Part shown: positions 17,484-25,847 of the stretch, in pieces
How the letters are laid out: each line of letters opens with the position of its first letter
Position numbering within the stretch: the stretch's first letter is position 1
DNA from: Algorimicrobium sediminis
Lineage (GTDB): Bacteria; Bacteroidota; Bacteroidia; Flavobacteriales; Flavobacteriaceae
Direction: 5' to 3'
NCBI RefSeq assembly: GCF_042684585.1
Contig: NZ_JBHULS010000003.1
Coordinates: 124,001 to 188,000, forward strand
Length of the DNA: 64,000 nucleotides
Program-made: the position numbers and the translations under genes
The notes under the pieces: model-generated
What the model saw: the letters and a program-made list of their open reading frames with translations, nothing else
The model's database searches: none
Told to the model about the DNA's origin: nothing

Positions 17484-18470
17484 TTAATTGTCTGGAAAAT
17501 TATTAAGACTTAACGTTTCTAGTTCATTATTGTCATTTTCGAAAATTAAAAAAGCCTTCAAATTTGGTCGGTTTTTTAAAAAAGCTTCTGTTTTTTCTAC
17601 GCCCATGGCTTCAAATGCCGTAGCATAGGCGTCTGCCGTCATGCAATTGTTGGCTATTACAGATACGCTTAAAACGTTTGTTTTACTGGGATAGCCCGTT
17701 TTTGTATCTATTATATGCGAATACCGGTTACCGTTATTATCAATTTTAAACTTCCGGTAGGTTCCGGAAGTAGCCATAGCACCATTGGTAATACTAATAG
17801 CCTTAAAAACGCTGTGCTCATCGTTAAAATTAGGTGTTTCTACACCCACGCGCCACGGACTATCTTTTTCTTTGTTCAGGCCGCGTGCGCGAATTTCGCC
17901 TCCAATTTCTACCAAGTAATCGCTTACATTGTGGCGCTCTAGAAACTCGCCTATAACATCTACACCATATCCTTTTGCAATAGCGTTAAAATCGATGTAG
18001 GTTTCGGGCAATTTGTTTACTCGGTTATTTACAATATGTACCTTATGCAAACCAACACCTTGCATTAAACTATCTATTTTCAAGCTATCCAAAGCCACTA
18101 TGCCACCTTCCGGACCAAAATCCCAGGCATTTACAACGGCTCCAATGGTAGGATCAAACGCACCATTGGTTTCTTGGTGTATGGCTTTAGCCGTTTCGTA
18201 TACCGCCATAAAATGATGGTCTACTTTGTTGGTTTCATTTCTATTTAATTTAGAAATATCGGAATTTGGAATATATGTAGACATGGAGTTATTTATAGCC
18301 ATAAACAGACTGTCAAACTCTTTTTGATAATTTGTATCGTCATGATAAATTACAGAATAGGTGGTTCCAAAAACAGATCCTTGTATTTTAGTGTTTTTAG
18401 GCTCCTTTTGGCATGATACTGCTAAAAAAACCAATGTAAAAAGGTAAAAAAAATGGGGGAATTTCGTCAT
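17484..18470 (-). CDS. apbE: FAD:protein FMN transferase (ApbE), lipoprotein
   Basis: 328 aa. A lipoprotein signal with lipobox FLAVSC gives lipidated Cys20. ApbE covalently attaches FMN to threonines of exported or membrane flavoproteins using FAD and Mg2+. Conserved segments: GTTYSVIYH near the N-terminus, NAIAKGYGVD, GGEIRARG, TSGTYRKF and HIIDTKTGYP, the last with Mg/FAD-binding residues. Its natural clients, NqrB and NqrC, are encoded at 30.2-32.1 kb on the same strand. In many Bacteroidota apbE lies directly next to nqrF, and here an accessory block separates them. Confidence 0.95.
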   Translation of the reverse strand: MTKFPHFFYLFTLVFLAVSCQKEPKNTKIQGSVFGTTYSVIYHDDTNYQKEFDSLFMAINNSMSTYIPNSDISKLNRNETNKVDHHFMAVYETAKAIHQETNGAFDPTIGAVVNAWDFGPEGGIVALDSLKIDSLMQGVGLHKVHIVNNRVNKLPETYIDFNAIAKGYGVDVIGEFLERHNVSDYLVEIGGEIRARGLNKEKDSPWRVGVETPNFNDEHSVFKAISITNGAMATSGTYRKFKIDNNGNRYSHIIDTKTGYPSKTNVLSVSVIANNCMTADAYATAFEAMGVEKTEAFLKNRPNLKAFLIFENDNNELETLSLNNFPDN

Positions 18471-18533
18471 GATGTAAATTTATTGCAACAAGCATTTTAA
18501 AGGTAGTAATGCTGCTTGTAAGGTGTAAAATAC

Positions 18534-18911
18534 TTAATTTAAGTTTGTTTCAATAACTTGAATGCCATTATACTCTATAAGGTATTCCTCGTTTAAATAA
18601 ATTGGCAAATCTTCGCCATTCGGGTTCCCTAAACCTACGCCAGCATATAGCACCTTGGCGTCCTTATCGGTAGCATGTTTTTTAAAGGTTTCCATCCAAA
18701 CAATATCGTAATTATTTGGATTATCGGGTAATAAAACTGCTCGCACAATAACAAAAAAGTACTGACTATTTTTATCAATACAGACAAATTGCGGGTGCTT
18801 TTTAAGTTTTGAATTAATTGCTACAAATTCAAAACCACGCCTTTCTAAATCTTTGCCTACATGGTTCATTGCCAAATTGTGGCGCTCCTGTTCGGTAAGT
18901 GCTCTTCTCAT
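18534..18911 (-). CDS. Small conserved protein linked to apbE/nqr loci
   Basis: 125 aa cytoplasmic protein with no signal peptide. It starts MRRALTEQERHNLAMNHVGKDLERRGFEF and continues with a compact alpha/beta-looking domain (FVCIDKNSQYFFVIVRAV). Homologues in Flavobacteriia, as I recall, sit between nqrF and apbE and are sometimes mislabelled as NqrF. It has no iron-sulfur or flavin motif, so it is not NqrF. It is 63 nt upstream of apbE on the same strand, so probably co-transcribed. Function unknown. Confidence 0.72.
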   Translation of the reverse strand: MRRALTEQERHNLAMNHVGKDLERRGFEFVAINSKLKKHPQFVCIDKNSQYFFVIVRAVLLPDNPNNYDIVWMETFKKHATDKDAKVLYAGVGLGNPNGEDLPIYLNEEYLIEYNGIQVIETNLN

Positions 18912-19021
18912 ACTACAAAATTACTAATTATTGGAAAACCAAATCTTAAATGCTTGTGAATACTTTTAAAATGTTATCATTTTTTTGTATCTTTTTAGTT
19001 TAAACTCATAAAGTGACAGCT

Positions 19022-19471
19022 ATGAAAACAACAAATCGATTTGATCAAGCTATTTTAAAGCTATATCACGCCTTTCATTCTGGCACGCTTGTACCAGAGT
19101 GTAACCAGCAATGCGCAGTAGGAACTATTTTAAATAATTCCGAATCTTGGAAACATTTTAGTGATAACCACGGTAGCACTGTGCTAAATTATGTAGGGTT
19201 GGTAAACGAAAACTTTGGGCGCCGCTTTGGTGGTTATAAACCTTCAGAATTATTACAAATAGAAGTCACGTTTTTAAAGGCCTGTGGCTACCAGGTGCCT
19301 TTGCACTATTCTCATAAAAAACCAGAACAGCCCTTAAATAAGGATACCTTGTTTAGCGGCCTAACTGCTGTAGTAAGTTTGCTATGCAAATTGGACAACC
19401 TTCCAGATGTTATGAATTGCCAAGCGCTATTTATGTACAAACCAAAACCTTATAGCCAGTTTGCAAATTAG
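19022..19471 (+). CDS. Conserved flavobacterial protein of unknown function
   Basis: 149 aa from ATG 19022 (MKTTNRFDQAI); a GTG three codons upstream (19013) is the alternative start. No signal peptide. Visible conserved-looking parts are YHAFHSGTLVPECNQQCAVGTIL with two closely spaced Cys (CNQQC), YVGLVNENFGRRFGGYKPSELLQIE and FLKACGY. The Cys/His content could suit metal binding, but no known motif is recognised. Divergent from the apbE unit and about 195 nt upstream of the histidine kinase. Confidence 0.68.
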   Translation: MKTTNRFDQAILKLYHAFHSGTLVPECNQQCAVGTILNNSESWKHFSDNHGSTVLNYVGLVNENFGRRFGGYKPSELLQIEVTFLKACGYQVPLHYSHKKPEQPLNKDTLFSGLTAVVSLLCKLDNLPDVMNCQALFMYKPKPYSQFAN

Positions 19472-19665
19472 CTGAAAACACTTTTTAAATTGTAATTTTT
19501 TTGATTATTCACAAATAAATAACACTTTTATTGTGTTAAACTGTTTTAATGTGTTAAAAAAATAAGATATTTCCTTAAAATTAAACTAATAATAGAATAC
19601 TATTTAAAAAAAGGTTTGTTTATTGGAAATAACTTTTTACATTTAAGGCAACCAAAAACTTACTT

Positions 19666-21162
19666 ATGCCCTCAAACGACCTAAATTCTTATTTAGACGA
19701 CCCTATTCTAAAGAGTCTCGACTTTATTGAAACCCACGCCATAATAGGTAGGTGGGAATATTATCCTGATAAAGACTTATTAACTTGGAGTAAAAACACC
19801 AAAAGGATTCATGAGGTGCCCGATACCTACACACCCGATGTTACTAATGGAATTAATTTTTACAAGGAAGGTTATAGCAGGCAACTGGTACAAACGCTTT
19901 TCTCGTTATGTTTAGAAAAGTTTGAAAGTTTTGATGAAGAACTACAAATAGTTACCTCCAAAGGCACTGAAAAATGGGTGCGGGTTATTGGCACCCCTCA
20001 AGTAGAAAACGGTATTTGCACGAAAGTAACTGGACTTTTTCAGGATATTGATGAAAAAACGAAAAACACCAAATTACTAGCCTTACGCGAAAAAGAGCTC
20101 CGTTATAACTTTGAGCAAGCCATAATTGGTATGGCAATTTTAGATATGCAGGGCAATTGGATAAAAGTTAACAATAGTTTATGCAACATGTTGGGCTACA
20201 CCCAGGCGGAGTTTTTAAAATTATCTTTTATGGATATTACTCATCCAGAAGATTTAAGTGACGACCGCGTAGCATTTGGACAGTTAGTTTCTGGCGAAAT
20301 AACGCACTACAAAACAGAAAAACGATATATTCACAAAAACGGAAATCCGGTATGGATTCAATTGTCCTCTTCGGTGGTTAAGGATAAGTCCAACCGCCCC
20401 ATGCACTTCATTGCCCAAATAAACGACATTACAGAGTCAAAAAAATACACACAACGCATACAAAAGCTATTAGAAACGACTGAAGCCCAAAACGAACGTT
20501 TGTTAAATTTTTCGCACATTGTATCGCATAACCTGCGTTCACATTGCAGTAATTTAGTGATGTTGGTAGACATACTGAAAACAGACTTACCAGAAACCAC
20601 ACAAAACGAAATTTTCCCAATGGTAGAGGCTGCTGTTACTAATTTACGAGAAACCATTGATAACCTAAACCAAGTAGCCTCTATTAATAATAATAAAGTT
20701 CTAAACCTGGAACCAATAAATTTATTGGAAATAATGAACGACGTTATAAAAGGAGTGTCCGGTTTAATACTTAACTCGAATGCTGTGGTAAAGGTAGATA
20801 TAGACCCCGATATTCATGTTAAAGGGATTGCCGCTTATATGGACAGTATTTTATTAAATTTCCTAACAAACGCCATAAAATATAAGCAGTCCAATAAACC
20901 ACCGCAAATAGAAATTTCGGCAAGTAAGCACCGTAAAAAAGTAAAAATTAAATTTAAAGATTACGGGTTAGGCATTAATTTGAAGCGTCATGCCAATAAA
21001 TTATTTGGTATGTATAAAACATTTCATAAACATAAAGACTCTCGCGGCCTAGGCTTATTTATTACCAAAAACCAGATATTAGCTATGGGCGGAGACGTTT
21101 CGGTAAAAAGTGAAGAAAACGTTGGCTCAACCTTTATTATAGAATTATTAAGTTACCCCTAA
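19666..21162 (+). CDS. Soluble PAS-PAS hybrid-type sensor histidine kinase
   Basis: 498 aa with no transmembrane segment. PAS domain 1 spans about 20-130 and PAS domain 2 about 142-258 (FEQAIIGMAILDMQGNWIKVN, ends DITESKK). A short coiled coil leads to the H-box FSHIVSHNLRSHCSNL with phosphoacceptor His288. The HATPase_c domain has N-box LLNFLTNAIKYK, G1 DYGLGIN and G2 GLGLFITKN. The lack of membrane segments points to an intracellular signal. The response-regulator gene follows after 15 nt, so they are a cognate pair. Confidence 0.92.
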   Translation: MPSNDLNSYLDDPILKSLDFIETHAIIGRWEYYPDKDLLTWSKNTKRIHEVPDTYTPDVTNGINFYKEGYSRQLVQTLFSLCLEKFESFDEELQIVTSKGTEKWVRVIGTPQVENGICTKVTGLFQDIDEKTKNTKLLALREKELRYNFEQAIIGMAILDMQGNWIKVNNSLCNMLGYTQAEFLKLSFMDITHPEDLSDDRVAFGQLVSGEITHYKTEKRYIHKNGNPVWIQLSSSVVKDKSNRPMHFIAQINDITESKKYTQRIQKLLETTEAQNERLLNFSHIVSHNLRSHCSNLVMLVDILKTDLPETTQNEIFPMVEAAVTNLRETIDNLNQVASINNNKVLNLEPINLLEIMNDVIKGVSGLILNSNAVVKVDIDPDIHVKGIAAYMDSILLNFLTNAIKYKQSNKPPQIEISASKHRKKVKIKFKDYGLGINLKRHANKLFGMYKTFHKHKDSRGLGLFITKNQILAMGGDVSVKSEENVGSTFIIELLSYP

Positions 21163-21177
21163 ATAAATTATTTCAAC

Positions 21178-21594
21178 ATGCCTGTTATAGACATTACCTG
21201 CATCATTGATGACGACCCCATTCACGTATTTGGCGTAAAGCGTATCCTTACATTAAGCAACTTTACCCGTTCCTGTATGATTTTTAAAAACGGCCAAGAA
21301 GCATTAGACAATTTGCGTCCCATACTTATTTCAGGCACCCGTGTACCAGAAATAATTTTATTAGACATAAACATGCCCATTATGGATGGCTGGGAGTTTT
21401 TGGAGGAGTTTGTAAAAATACCTACCTCTAAAACAGTTACCATTTACATTGTAAGTTCATCCATAGACCCCGCCGATATAGACCGCGCTAAAGCTTATGA
21501 AGCTGTTTCTAATTATATAATAAAACCTGTAACCTTTGAATCCTTAAAAACCATAATGGCCGATTTTACAGAAAATGAAGAAAGCGGAGAATAA
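21178..21594 (+). CDS. Single-domain response regulator (CheY-like receiver)
   Basis: 138 aa, receiver domain only. Acidic pocket IIDDDP (9-14), phosphoacceptor Asp63 (LLDINMPIMDG), conserved Ser/Thr region VSSSIDP, and conserved Lys in YIIKPV (about 113). With no output domain it must act by protein contact or in a phosphorelay. It is 15 nt after the PAS kinase and closed by a strong terminator, so the pair is one transcription unit. Confidence 0.93.
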   Translation: MPVIDITCIIDDDPIHVFGVKRILTLSNFTRSCMIFKNGQEALDNLRPILISGTRVPEIILLDINMPIMDGWEFLEEFVKIPTSKTVTIYIVSSSIDPADIDRAKAYEAVSNYIIKPVTFESLKTIMADFTENEESGE

Positions 21595-21615
21595 CAAAGC
21601 CCCCTTAAACAATAT

Positions 21616-21649
21616 AAATGCCCAGTATATGAAAGTACTGGGCATTTTT
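21616..21649 (+). terminator. Rho-independent terminator after the response regulator
   Basis: AAATGCCCAGTA pairs with TACTGGGCATTT around an 8-nt loop and is followed by a T-run. It ends the kinase/regulator transcript. Confidence 0.88.
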
Positions 21650-21679
21650 ATAAAATGAGTTTAGCTTTCTAGGTAGTAA

Positions 21680-21905
21680 TTAGGCTCCAAAATTGTCTTC
21701 ACACGCACCTAACGGGTTCTTTAACTTTCCAATTTTTCACTTCTAGTAATTCTAATCGTGTTAATTAAAATTTGAAATTAGTAAAAACGCTCCCGTTCAG
21801 GCAAACAACTGTAATAGACCCATTCACGTTTAGGAGAACCACCACACCGGTATGTTTCTCGTTTTTAAACCATTTTACCTTAAAGGTTACTAAAGCAAAA
21901 AGACG
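21680..21905 (-). pseudogene. Degenerate relic of the nqrF 3' end
   Basis: Intergenic DNA with clear collinear similarity to the C-terminal part of nqrF (27391-27780). From 21705 it matches 27581 onward, including the 18-nt identity ttctttaactttccaatt. The segment at 21781-21862 translates (minus strand) to TYRCGGSPKRE plus further matches, against TYWYGGRSKRE in NqrF. The extreme 3' end also survives: DNFGA-stop at 21680-21694 against DDFGG-stop at 27391-27405. About 165 nt between these parts are deleted, and frameshifts and stops break the frame. It has no start and cannot encode a working protein. The boundary near 21905 is approximate. It is in the same orientation as intact nqrF, with the surface-protein block in between. 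Confidence 0.72.
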
Positions 21906-21931
21906 AAAGTTATCTTTTTAAAGAATTACCT

Positions 21932-23344
21932 TTATTCTCCCAAGTAAATGAACATATTAACACTTAAACTTTTAGGTTTAATAGTTATCGGAGCATTGGA
22001 TCCACCGGAATTAACAGATACCGTGTGGTTGTGAGAACCAGCAGAATTAATATTTAAAACATGGTTGTGGTCGCCACTGGAATCAATTGTTAAAACATGC
22101 GCATGAGCACCATCTGCACTTGTACTTGCTGTATATGAAACAGAAGGTCCCGAAACTAAAGATCCTATAGCTTGACCTGGACCACCTAAAAAAGCACCCC
22201 CACCATTAGGGCTATGAGTATGGTTTCCTGCCGTATTTGTAACACCTGAATGTGTGTGGTTCCCTGCGTTATCAGCAATGCCAGAATGTGCGTGATTTCC
22301 GCTCGTATTTGTATTTCCTGTAAACTCTGTGTTAGGTAAGTTAGCTTGTGTTAAAGTAATGGTATTAGAACCAGTAATACTTGCCAGTACACCTCCGTTT
22401 TGCACCAAGTAGGCATCGGTTGCATCGGGAAGATTTCCAGATAAATTCAAGGCAATTGCCGCGCTTTCTTGCGCTTCGTTAAGCTGGCTCAATGGTCTAC
22501 CATTTAGTAGCACCCAGCCATTATGATCTCCAGCTTGAATACCGGATTTAATATCGCCTAGGCTAGCACCACCTGAATTGTCAATTTGGTTTTGCAAATT
22601 TGCAATTAAAAGGTTCAGTTCATCTCTAGTAACATTTCTATTGTCCACGTAACCTTTGTTTACAGCATCTTGTTCATTAACAGGATCAGCAAGATTGGTT
22701 ATACGTTCGTTAGCCGCTGAATTGTTATCCATTAAAATAGAACTTAAAGTTTGTGTTTCTTCTGTAATGAAATTTGAGGTCACTTTTGTCCACCTTTCGG
22801 TAGTGGCATTATAGCGTAATATATCGCCGTCTACGGCACCGGCTAAATCAAAATTAGACTGTAGTGTTGGATCCGTTTCTGTAACAAAACCAGCGGCATT
22901 GGAATATAAAGCATAAGGAACACTTAACAGTTGGCTTGTTCCTGTAATGGTGTAATTGCTACCACCTGTAGGGTCGGTTTCTGTTTTTACAAAATAAGAA
23001 TTTAATGACCAGTCTATTGTTGAAAAATCTCCCGAAATAACAAGTCCAGTTCCGATTTCTAATGTAATCAATCCATTTTCGTTTGTTACAGGTGTATGCG
23101 TTTCGGTATAAACAGATGCGCCTGTGTCACTTCCTTGTAAAACGCTTATTTGTAAACCTATTGGTGAATTAGTAATTAAAGCACCAGCACCATCTCTAAC
23201 CACAGCTTGGTAGCTCATTTTATCTGGAGCTTGGGCACTTGCCTGCTGTGGTAGGAACGCGCTGGCCGTTAGCAATAATGCTACTAAAAATGTGCAAAGT
23301 GATTTATTCATGGTTTTTCTAATTGTATGCAATACGTGTTTCAT
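21932..23344 (-). CDS. Exported surface protein with phage tail-collar-like C-terminus and HxH repeats
   Basis: 470 aa from ATG 23344; an internal ATG at 23311 (MNKSL) is an equally plausible start, with a signal peptide ending QQASAQ. Residues about 38-150 are a conserved beta domain (DKMSYQAVVRD, SNYTITGTSQLLSVPYALY) shared almost unchanged with the next gene upstream. Then a linker with YVDNRNVTRDELNLLIANLQNQID (coiled coil) precedes a tail-collar-like domain (GWVLLNGRPLSQL, GNLPDATDAYL, LTQANLP). Six HxH motifs lie in two blocks of three 12-residue repeats, and the end is KPKSLSVNMFIYLGE, as in tail-fibre collars. HxH motifs coordinate metal in phage tail-fibre tips. Probably a trimeric fibrous surface protein; function is inferred. 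Confidence 0.78.
   Translation of the reverse strand: MKHVLHTIRKTMNKSLCTFLVALLLTASAFLPQQASAQAPDKMSYQAVVRDGAGALITNSPIGLQISVLQGSDTGASVYTETHTPVTNENGLITLEIGTGLVISGDFSTIDWSLNSYFVKTETDPTGGSNYTITGTSQLLSVPYALYSNAAGFVTETDPTLQSNFDLAGAVDGDILRYNATTERWTKVTSNFITEETQTLSSILMDNNSAANERITNLADPVNEQDAVNKGYVDNRNVTRDELNLLIANLQNQIDNSGGASLGDIKSGIQAGDHNGWVLLNGRPLSQLNEAQESAAIALNLSGNLPDATDAYLVQNGGVLASITGSNTITLTQANLPNTEFTGNTNTSGNHAHSGIADNAGNHTHSGVTNTAGNHTHSPNGGGAFLGGPGQAIGSLVSGPSVSYTASTSADGAHAHVLTIDSSGDHNHVLNINSAGSHNHTVSVNSGGSNAPITIKPKSLSVNMFIYLGE
22015..22110 (-). repeat. HxH repeat block 2 (three 36-nt units)
   Basis: Encodes GAHAHVLTIDSS, GDHNHVLNINSA and GSHNHTVSVNSG: three diverged 12-residue units each with an HxH motif, near the C-terminus of the collar-like protein. 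Confidence 0.8.
22214..22322 (-). repeat. HxH repeat block 1 (three 36-nt units)
   Basis: Encodes GNHAHSGIADNA, GNHTHSGVTNTA and GNHTHSPNGGGA: three 12-residue units with HxH motifs, separated from block 2 by about 30 residues. Confidence 0.8.
22895..23344 (-). repeat. Duplicated N-terminal module, copy A
   Basis: The first 150 codons (leader plus SYQAVVRD/SVPYALY domain) are nearly the same as 24393-24842, at DNA as well as protein level, including long identical runs around the TGTSQLLSVPYALY segment. After it the two genes share nothing obvious. Confidence 0.88.
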
Positions 23345-23411
23345 AACTATTAATTTTTAATAGCGAAATAGGTTTTTATTTTTTTCTTTTTAGGTATAAA
23401 ATAAGTATACC

Positions 23412-24842
23412 TTAAAATTCCCTTACAGGTATAATATAATACAAATTAGATTTGTCCGCCTGTATATTAGACCCATTATTTATATGTGTAGCCCATGCTG
23501 ATTGAGCCGTATTATCGACGTGTGGTGTGCAAGACCAATAATAACCATCTACAATGCCGGATAGTTGAGATAAAACGGCACTGTTTCTTATCCCATTATT
23601 GATGAGATCTTTTGAAGGCAAAAGCCAATCATTATAACCGTTTATAGAAAGATTATCTACTACTCTTGCCGCTATATTAGCTTCTTCACAACCATTAATA
23701 ATAGCTGAATTTTGAGCGGCTGTTGTATTTGCAAAACCTCCAGTAACCATTCCTGGTAAATTAGTCCCTTCACAACCCCATGGAGCAGCATCCGTTAAAG
23801 CGGCTTCAGCCACTACAAACCCGTGCACTGCACCTTCTACATAACCGTCTTCGTTAGGTTGATAAGTATAAGCTAATATACCACCTTGAAAGCTTTCTCC
23901 TAAAGCTACGGGAGGGGTCCTGAATGGGTAGACATTACCGTCTACAAATTCACCATTTATAATAAGACGGTAATAATAGGTTGTATCTACTACTAAATTA
24001 GTAGATAATGCTTCCACTCCGTAAGAATAGTTATTTAAATCTTGTAAATTAATCTCAAGTGCTTCAGAGTTAGACGGAATTGGGTTAGAGACAGTAGATA
24101 TTAGTAAACGGATAGAGGTAACATTTGGGTCGAGAGTATAGTCATAACCTATACGTATTCGAAAACGCGCCCTATCACTTAATAATTGGTTGAAATCAAT
24201 TTCTAAATTATTAAATACGTCGTCAAAACCAAATTGAACAGTACCGGCAGGTTCTTCAACCCAATTTGGCGCACCATCTACGATTTTTAAAATTGAACCC
24301 TCTTCTCCAGCTGGAAGTAAAGACCATTCTGTACCAGACCAAATTAATATATCATTTGGGTTTGAACCCTCTGGTATTGCTGTATTCCCCGAAGATTTAG
24401 CATACAAAGCATAAGGAACACTTAACAGTTGGCTTGTTCCTGTAATGGTGTAATTGCTACCACCGGTAGGGTCGGTTTCTGTTTTTATAAAAAAGGTGCC
24501 TGCACTCCAATCTATGGTCGTGAAATCGCCACTTACAACAGTTCCCGTTCCAATCTCTATCGTAAGCAAACCATTTTCGTTAGTTACAGGTGTTTGTGTT
24601 TCTGTATAAACAGCTGTACCAGTAGCACTTCCTTGTAAAATGCTTAATTGTAAACCTATTGGTGAATTAGTAATTAAAGCGCTTGAGTCATCTCTAACCA
24701 CAGCTTGGTAACTCATTTTATCAGGAGCTTGGGCACTTGCCTGCTGTGGTAGGAACGCGCTGGCCGTTAGCAATAATGCTACTAAAAATGTGTAAAGTGA
24801 TTTATTCATGGTTTTTCTTATTGTATGCAATTCGTGTTTCAT
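23412..24842 (-). CDS. Exported surface protein with DUF1566/Lcl-type C-terminal domain
   Basis: 476 aa. The leader and first beta domain (1-150) are near-identical to the downstream gene, with the signal peptide ending QQASAQ; an internal ATG 11 codons in is an alternative start. The middle (about 210-310) resembles a fibronectin-like domain (FRIRIGYDYTLDPNVTSIRLLIS, YYYRLIINGEF). The C-terminus (about 315-476) contains GGILAYTY, WGCEG, GYNDWLLPSKD, YWSCT and YIIPVREF, the pattern of DUF1566/Legionella collagen-like (Lcl) C-terminal domains involved in adhesion. It lacks the T9SS sorting tail. Probable adhesin; the ligand is unknown. Confidence 0.78.
   Translation of the reverse strand: MKHELHTIRKTMNKSLYTFLVALLLTASAFLPQQASAQAPDKMSYQAVVRDDSSALITNSPIGLQLSILQGSATGTAVYTETQTPVTNENGLLTIEIGTGTVVSGDFTTIDWSAGTFFIKTETDPTGGSNYTITGTSQLLSVPYALYAKSSGNTAIPEGSNPNDILIWSGTEWSLLPAGEEGSILKIVDGAPNWVEEPAGTVQFGFDDVFNNLEIDFNQLLSDRARFRIRIGYDYTLDPNVTSIRLLISTVSNPIPSNSEALEINLQDLNNYSYGVEALSTNLVVDTTYYYRLIINGEFVDGNVYPFRTPPVALGESFQGGILAYTYQPNEDGYVEGAVHGFVVAEAALTDAAPWGCEGTNLPGMVTGGFANTTAAQNSAIINGCEEANIAARVVDNLSINGYNDWLLPSKDLINNGIRNSAVLSQLSGIVDGYYWSCTPHVDNTAQSAWATHINNGSNIQADKSNLYYIIPVREF
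24393..24842 (-). repeat. Duplicated N-terminal module, copy B
   Basis: Partner of 22895-23344, in direct orientation about 1.5 kb apart. It could recombine with copy A to delete or swap the C-terminal domains. Confidence 0.88.
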
Positions 24843-24847
24843 AACTA

Positions 24848-25330
24848 TTAATTTTTAATGATTTTAAAAGTTTTTAACTCCTGGTTGTTTTGGTTGACTC
24901 TCAAAATGTACATACCCATGTCTAATTGCTGCATGTTAATTTGAGTAGCCCTATTGGTAATACTGCCATTAGCTATAACTTTCCCGTTAATGTCTACAAG
25001 TTGATAGCTTACAGCATTGAGCGTAGTATCTGAAATGTTCAGCACCACATAATCCGACGTTGGATTTGGATAAACCCCTGCTGATAAATTTACAGTAGTC
25101 AATTCTGGGTTACTTAACGTTTGAATTTCAAAACTTTGCTGAACACCCTGCGAAACTGTGCCACTTCCTGTGTTGGTAGTGTACACCATTTGGCCAACCG
25201 TATAACTAGAAGTTCCACCACTACCAGTGGCATCGCCTCCCGATGTTGGAATGGCTTGTTGCGAATAGATGAAATGAGTAGCAAATACCGAAAAAGCTAC
25301 AAGTGTTAGTTTTTTAGTCATAAATTCCAT
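24848..25330 (-). CDS. T9SS type A sorting-domain-containing secreted protein
   Basis: 160 aa. Signal peptide (ends FIYSQ), a short region with GGDATGSGGTSSYTVGQMVY, then the C-terminal type A sorting domain from about residue 84: GVYPNPTSDYVVLNI, YQLVDINGKVI, QLDMGMYILRV and FKIIKN. This domain directs export through the type IX system and is cleaved or anchored at the surface. An internal ATG three codons in is an alternative start. It ends 5 nt before the next gene's start (24842), so the three surface genes form one operon whose promoter must lie in the 25331-25847 leader region. Confidence 0.87.
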   Translation of the reverse strand: MEFMTKKLTLVAFSVFATHFIYSQQAIPTSGGDATGSGGTSSYTVGQMVYTTNTGSGTVSQGVQQSFEIQTLSNPELTTVNLSAGVYPNPTSDYVVLNISDTTLNAVSYQLVDINGKVIANGSITNRATQINMQQLDMGMYILRVNQNNQELKTFKIIKN

Positions 25331-25847
25331 GGTTTTTTTCTTAATTATTTTTTGTAATTTATTTTATGTTAGCCGTTGTTTTTAAGATTTACGGGGTTCA
25401 TGTTAAATGCTGACGTCCTATGAATCTTCCCAAACGAAACTTGCCTTGTTTGGATAAACGTTTGGTACTAAAAAAATCTAATTTTATTTTTCTGCGGCAG
25501 CACAGCATGTGCTAAATTTTGATAGCCTGCTTTCCTTACAGAATTTTTGTAATGGTTGGTATTTAATACAAAATACCCTCCGGATGTTTTGTTTGTGCAA
25601 ACGAAGGATTCTTGTTATTAGCGTTCAAACGTGAGGTTACTACATGCAGAAAAGCAATTGGAAAGGGTAGGTAGATTTGTTTCATTAGGGCTCTTTGTTT
25701 TAAATAAACCGAACACAAACTTAAATTAAAACACAATTAACCTAAAAAAATCGTGTTAGCAATCTGTTAGCATAATTATTAATTAACACATTTTCAGTAT
25801 ATTATATAGGAAAAAGAAAACTTACAAGCTGAAAATAATACAGTGCA
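25331..25847 (-). other. Gene-free leader/intergenic region upstream of the surface-protein operon
   Basis: 517 nt with no credible gene. It holds a short perfect hairpin AGCACA-GCA-TGTGCT (about 25498-25512), a second hairpin GGTATTT/AAATACC (25558-25577), and on the minus strand a TAAGTTTG that fits the TAnnTTTG promoter element (25716-25723). If that promoter is used the surface operon has a leader of nearly 390 nt. No riboswitch class was recognised. Confidence 0.4.

Noticed and set aside
18534..18911. Calling the 125-aa protein an NqrF subunit
   Set aside because: No ferredoxin, FAD or NADH motifs; the true nqrF is at 27391-28701.
22000..22322. Regular 36-nt spacing that could suggest a CRISPR-like array
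   Set aside because: The units are diverged, coding, in frame, and explained by 12-residue HxH protein repeats; no constant repeat with unique spacers.
21932..23344. Prophage tail-fibre gene
   Set aside because: No other phage gene nearby, and it has a Sec signal peptide and a leader module shared with a DUF1566 surface protein.
25331..25847. Riboswitch or RNA gene in the long leader
   Set aside because: Only two short hairpins are visible; no recognised consensus or extended pairing.
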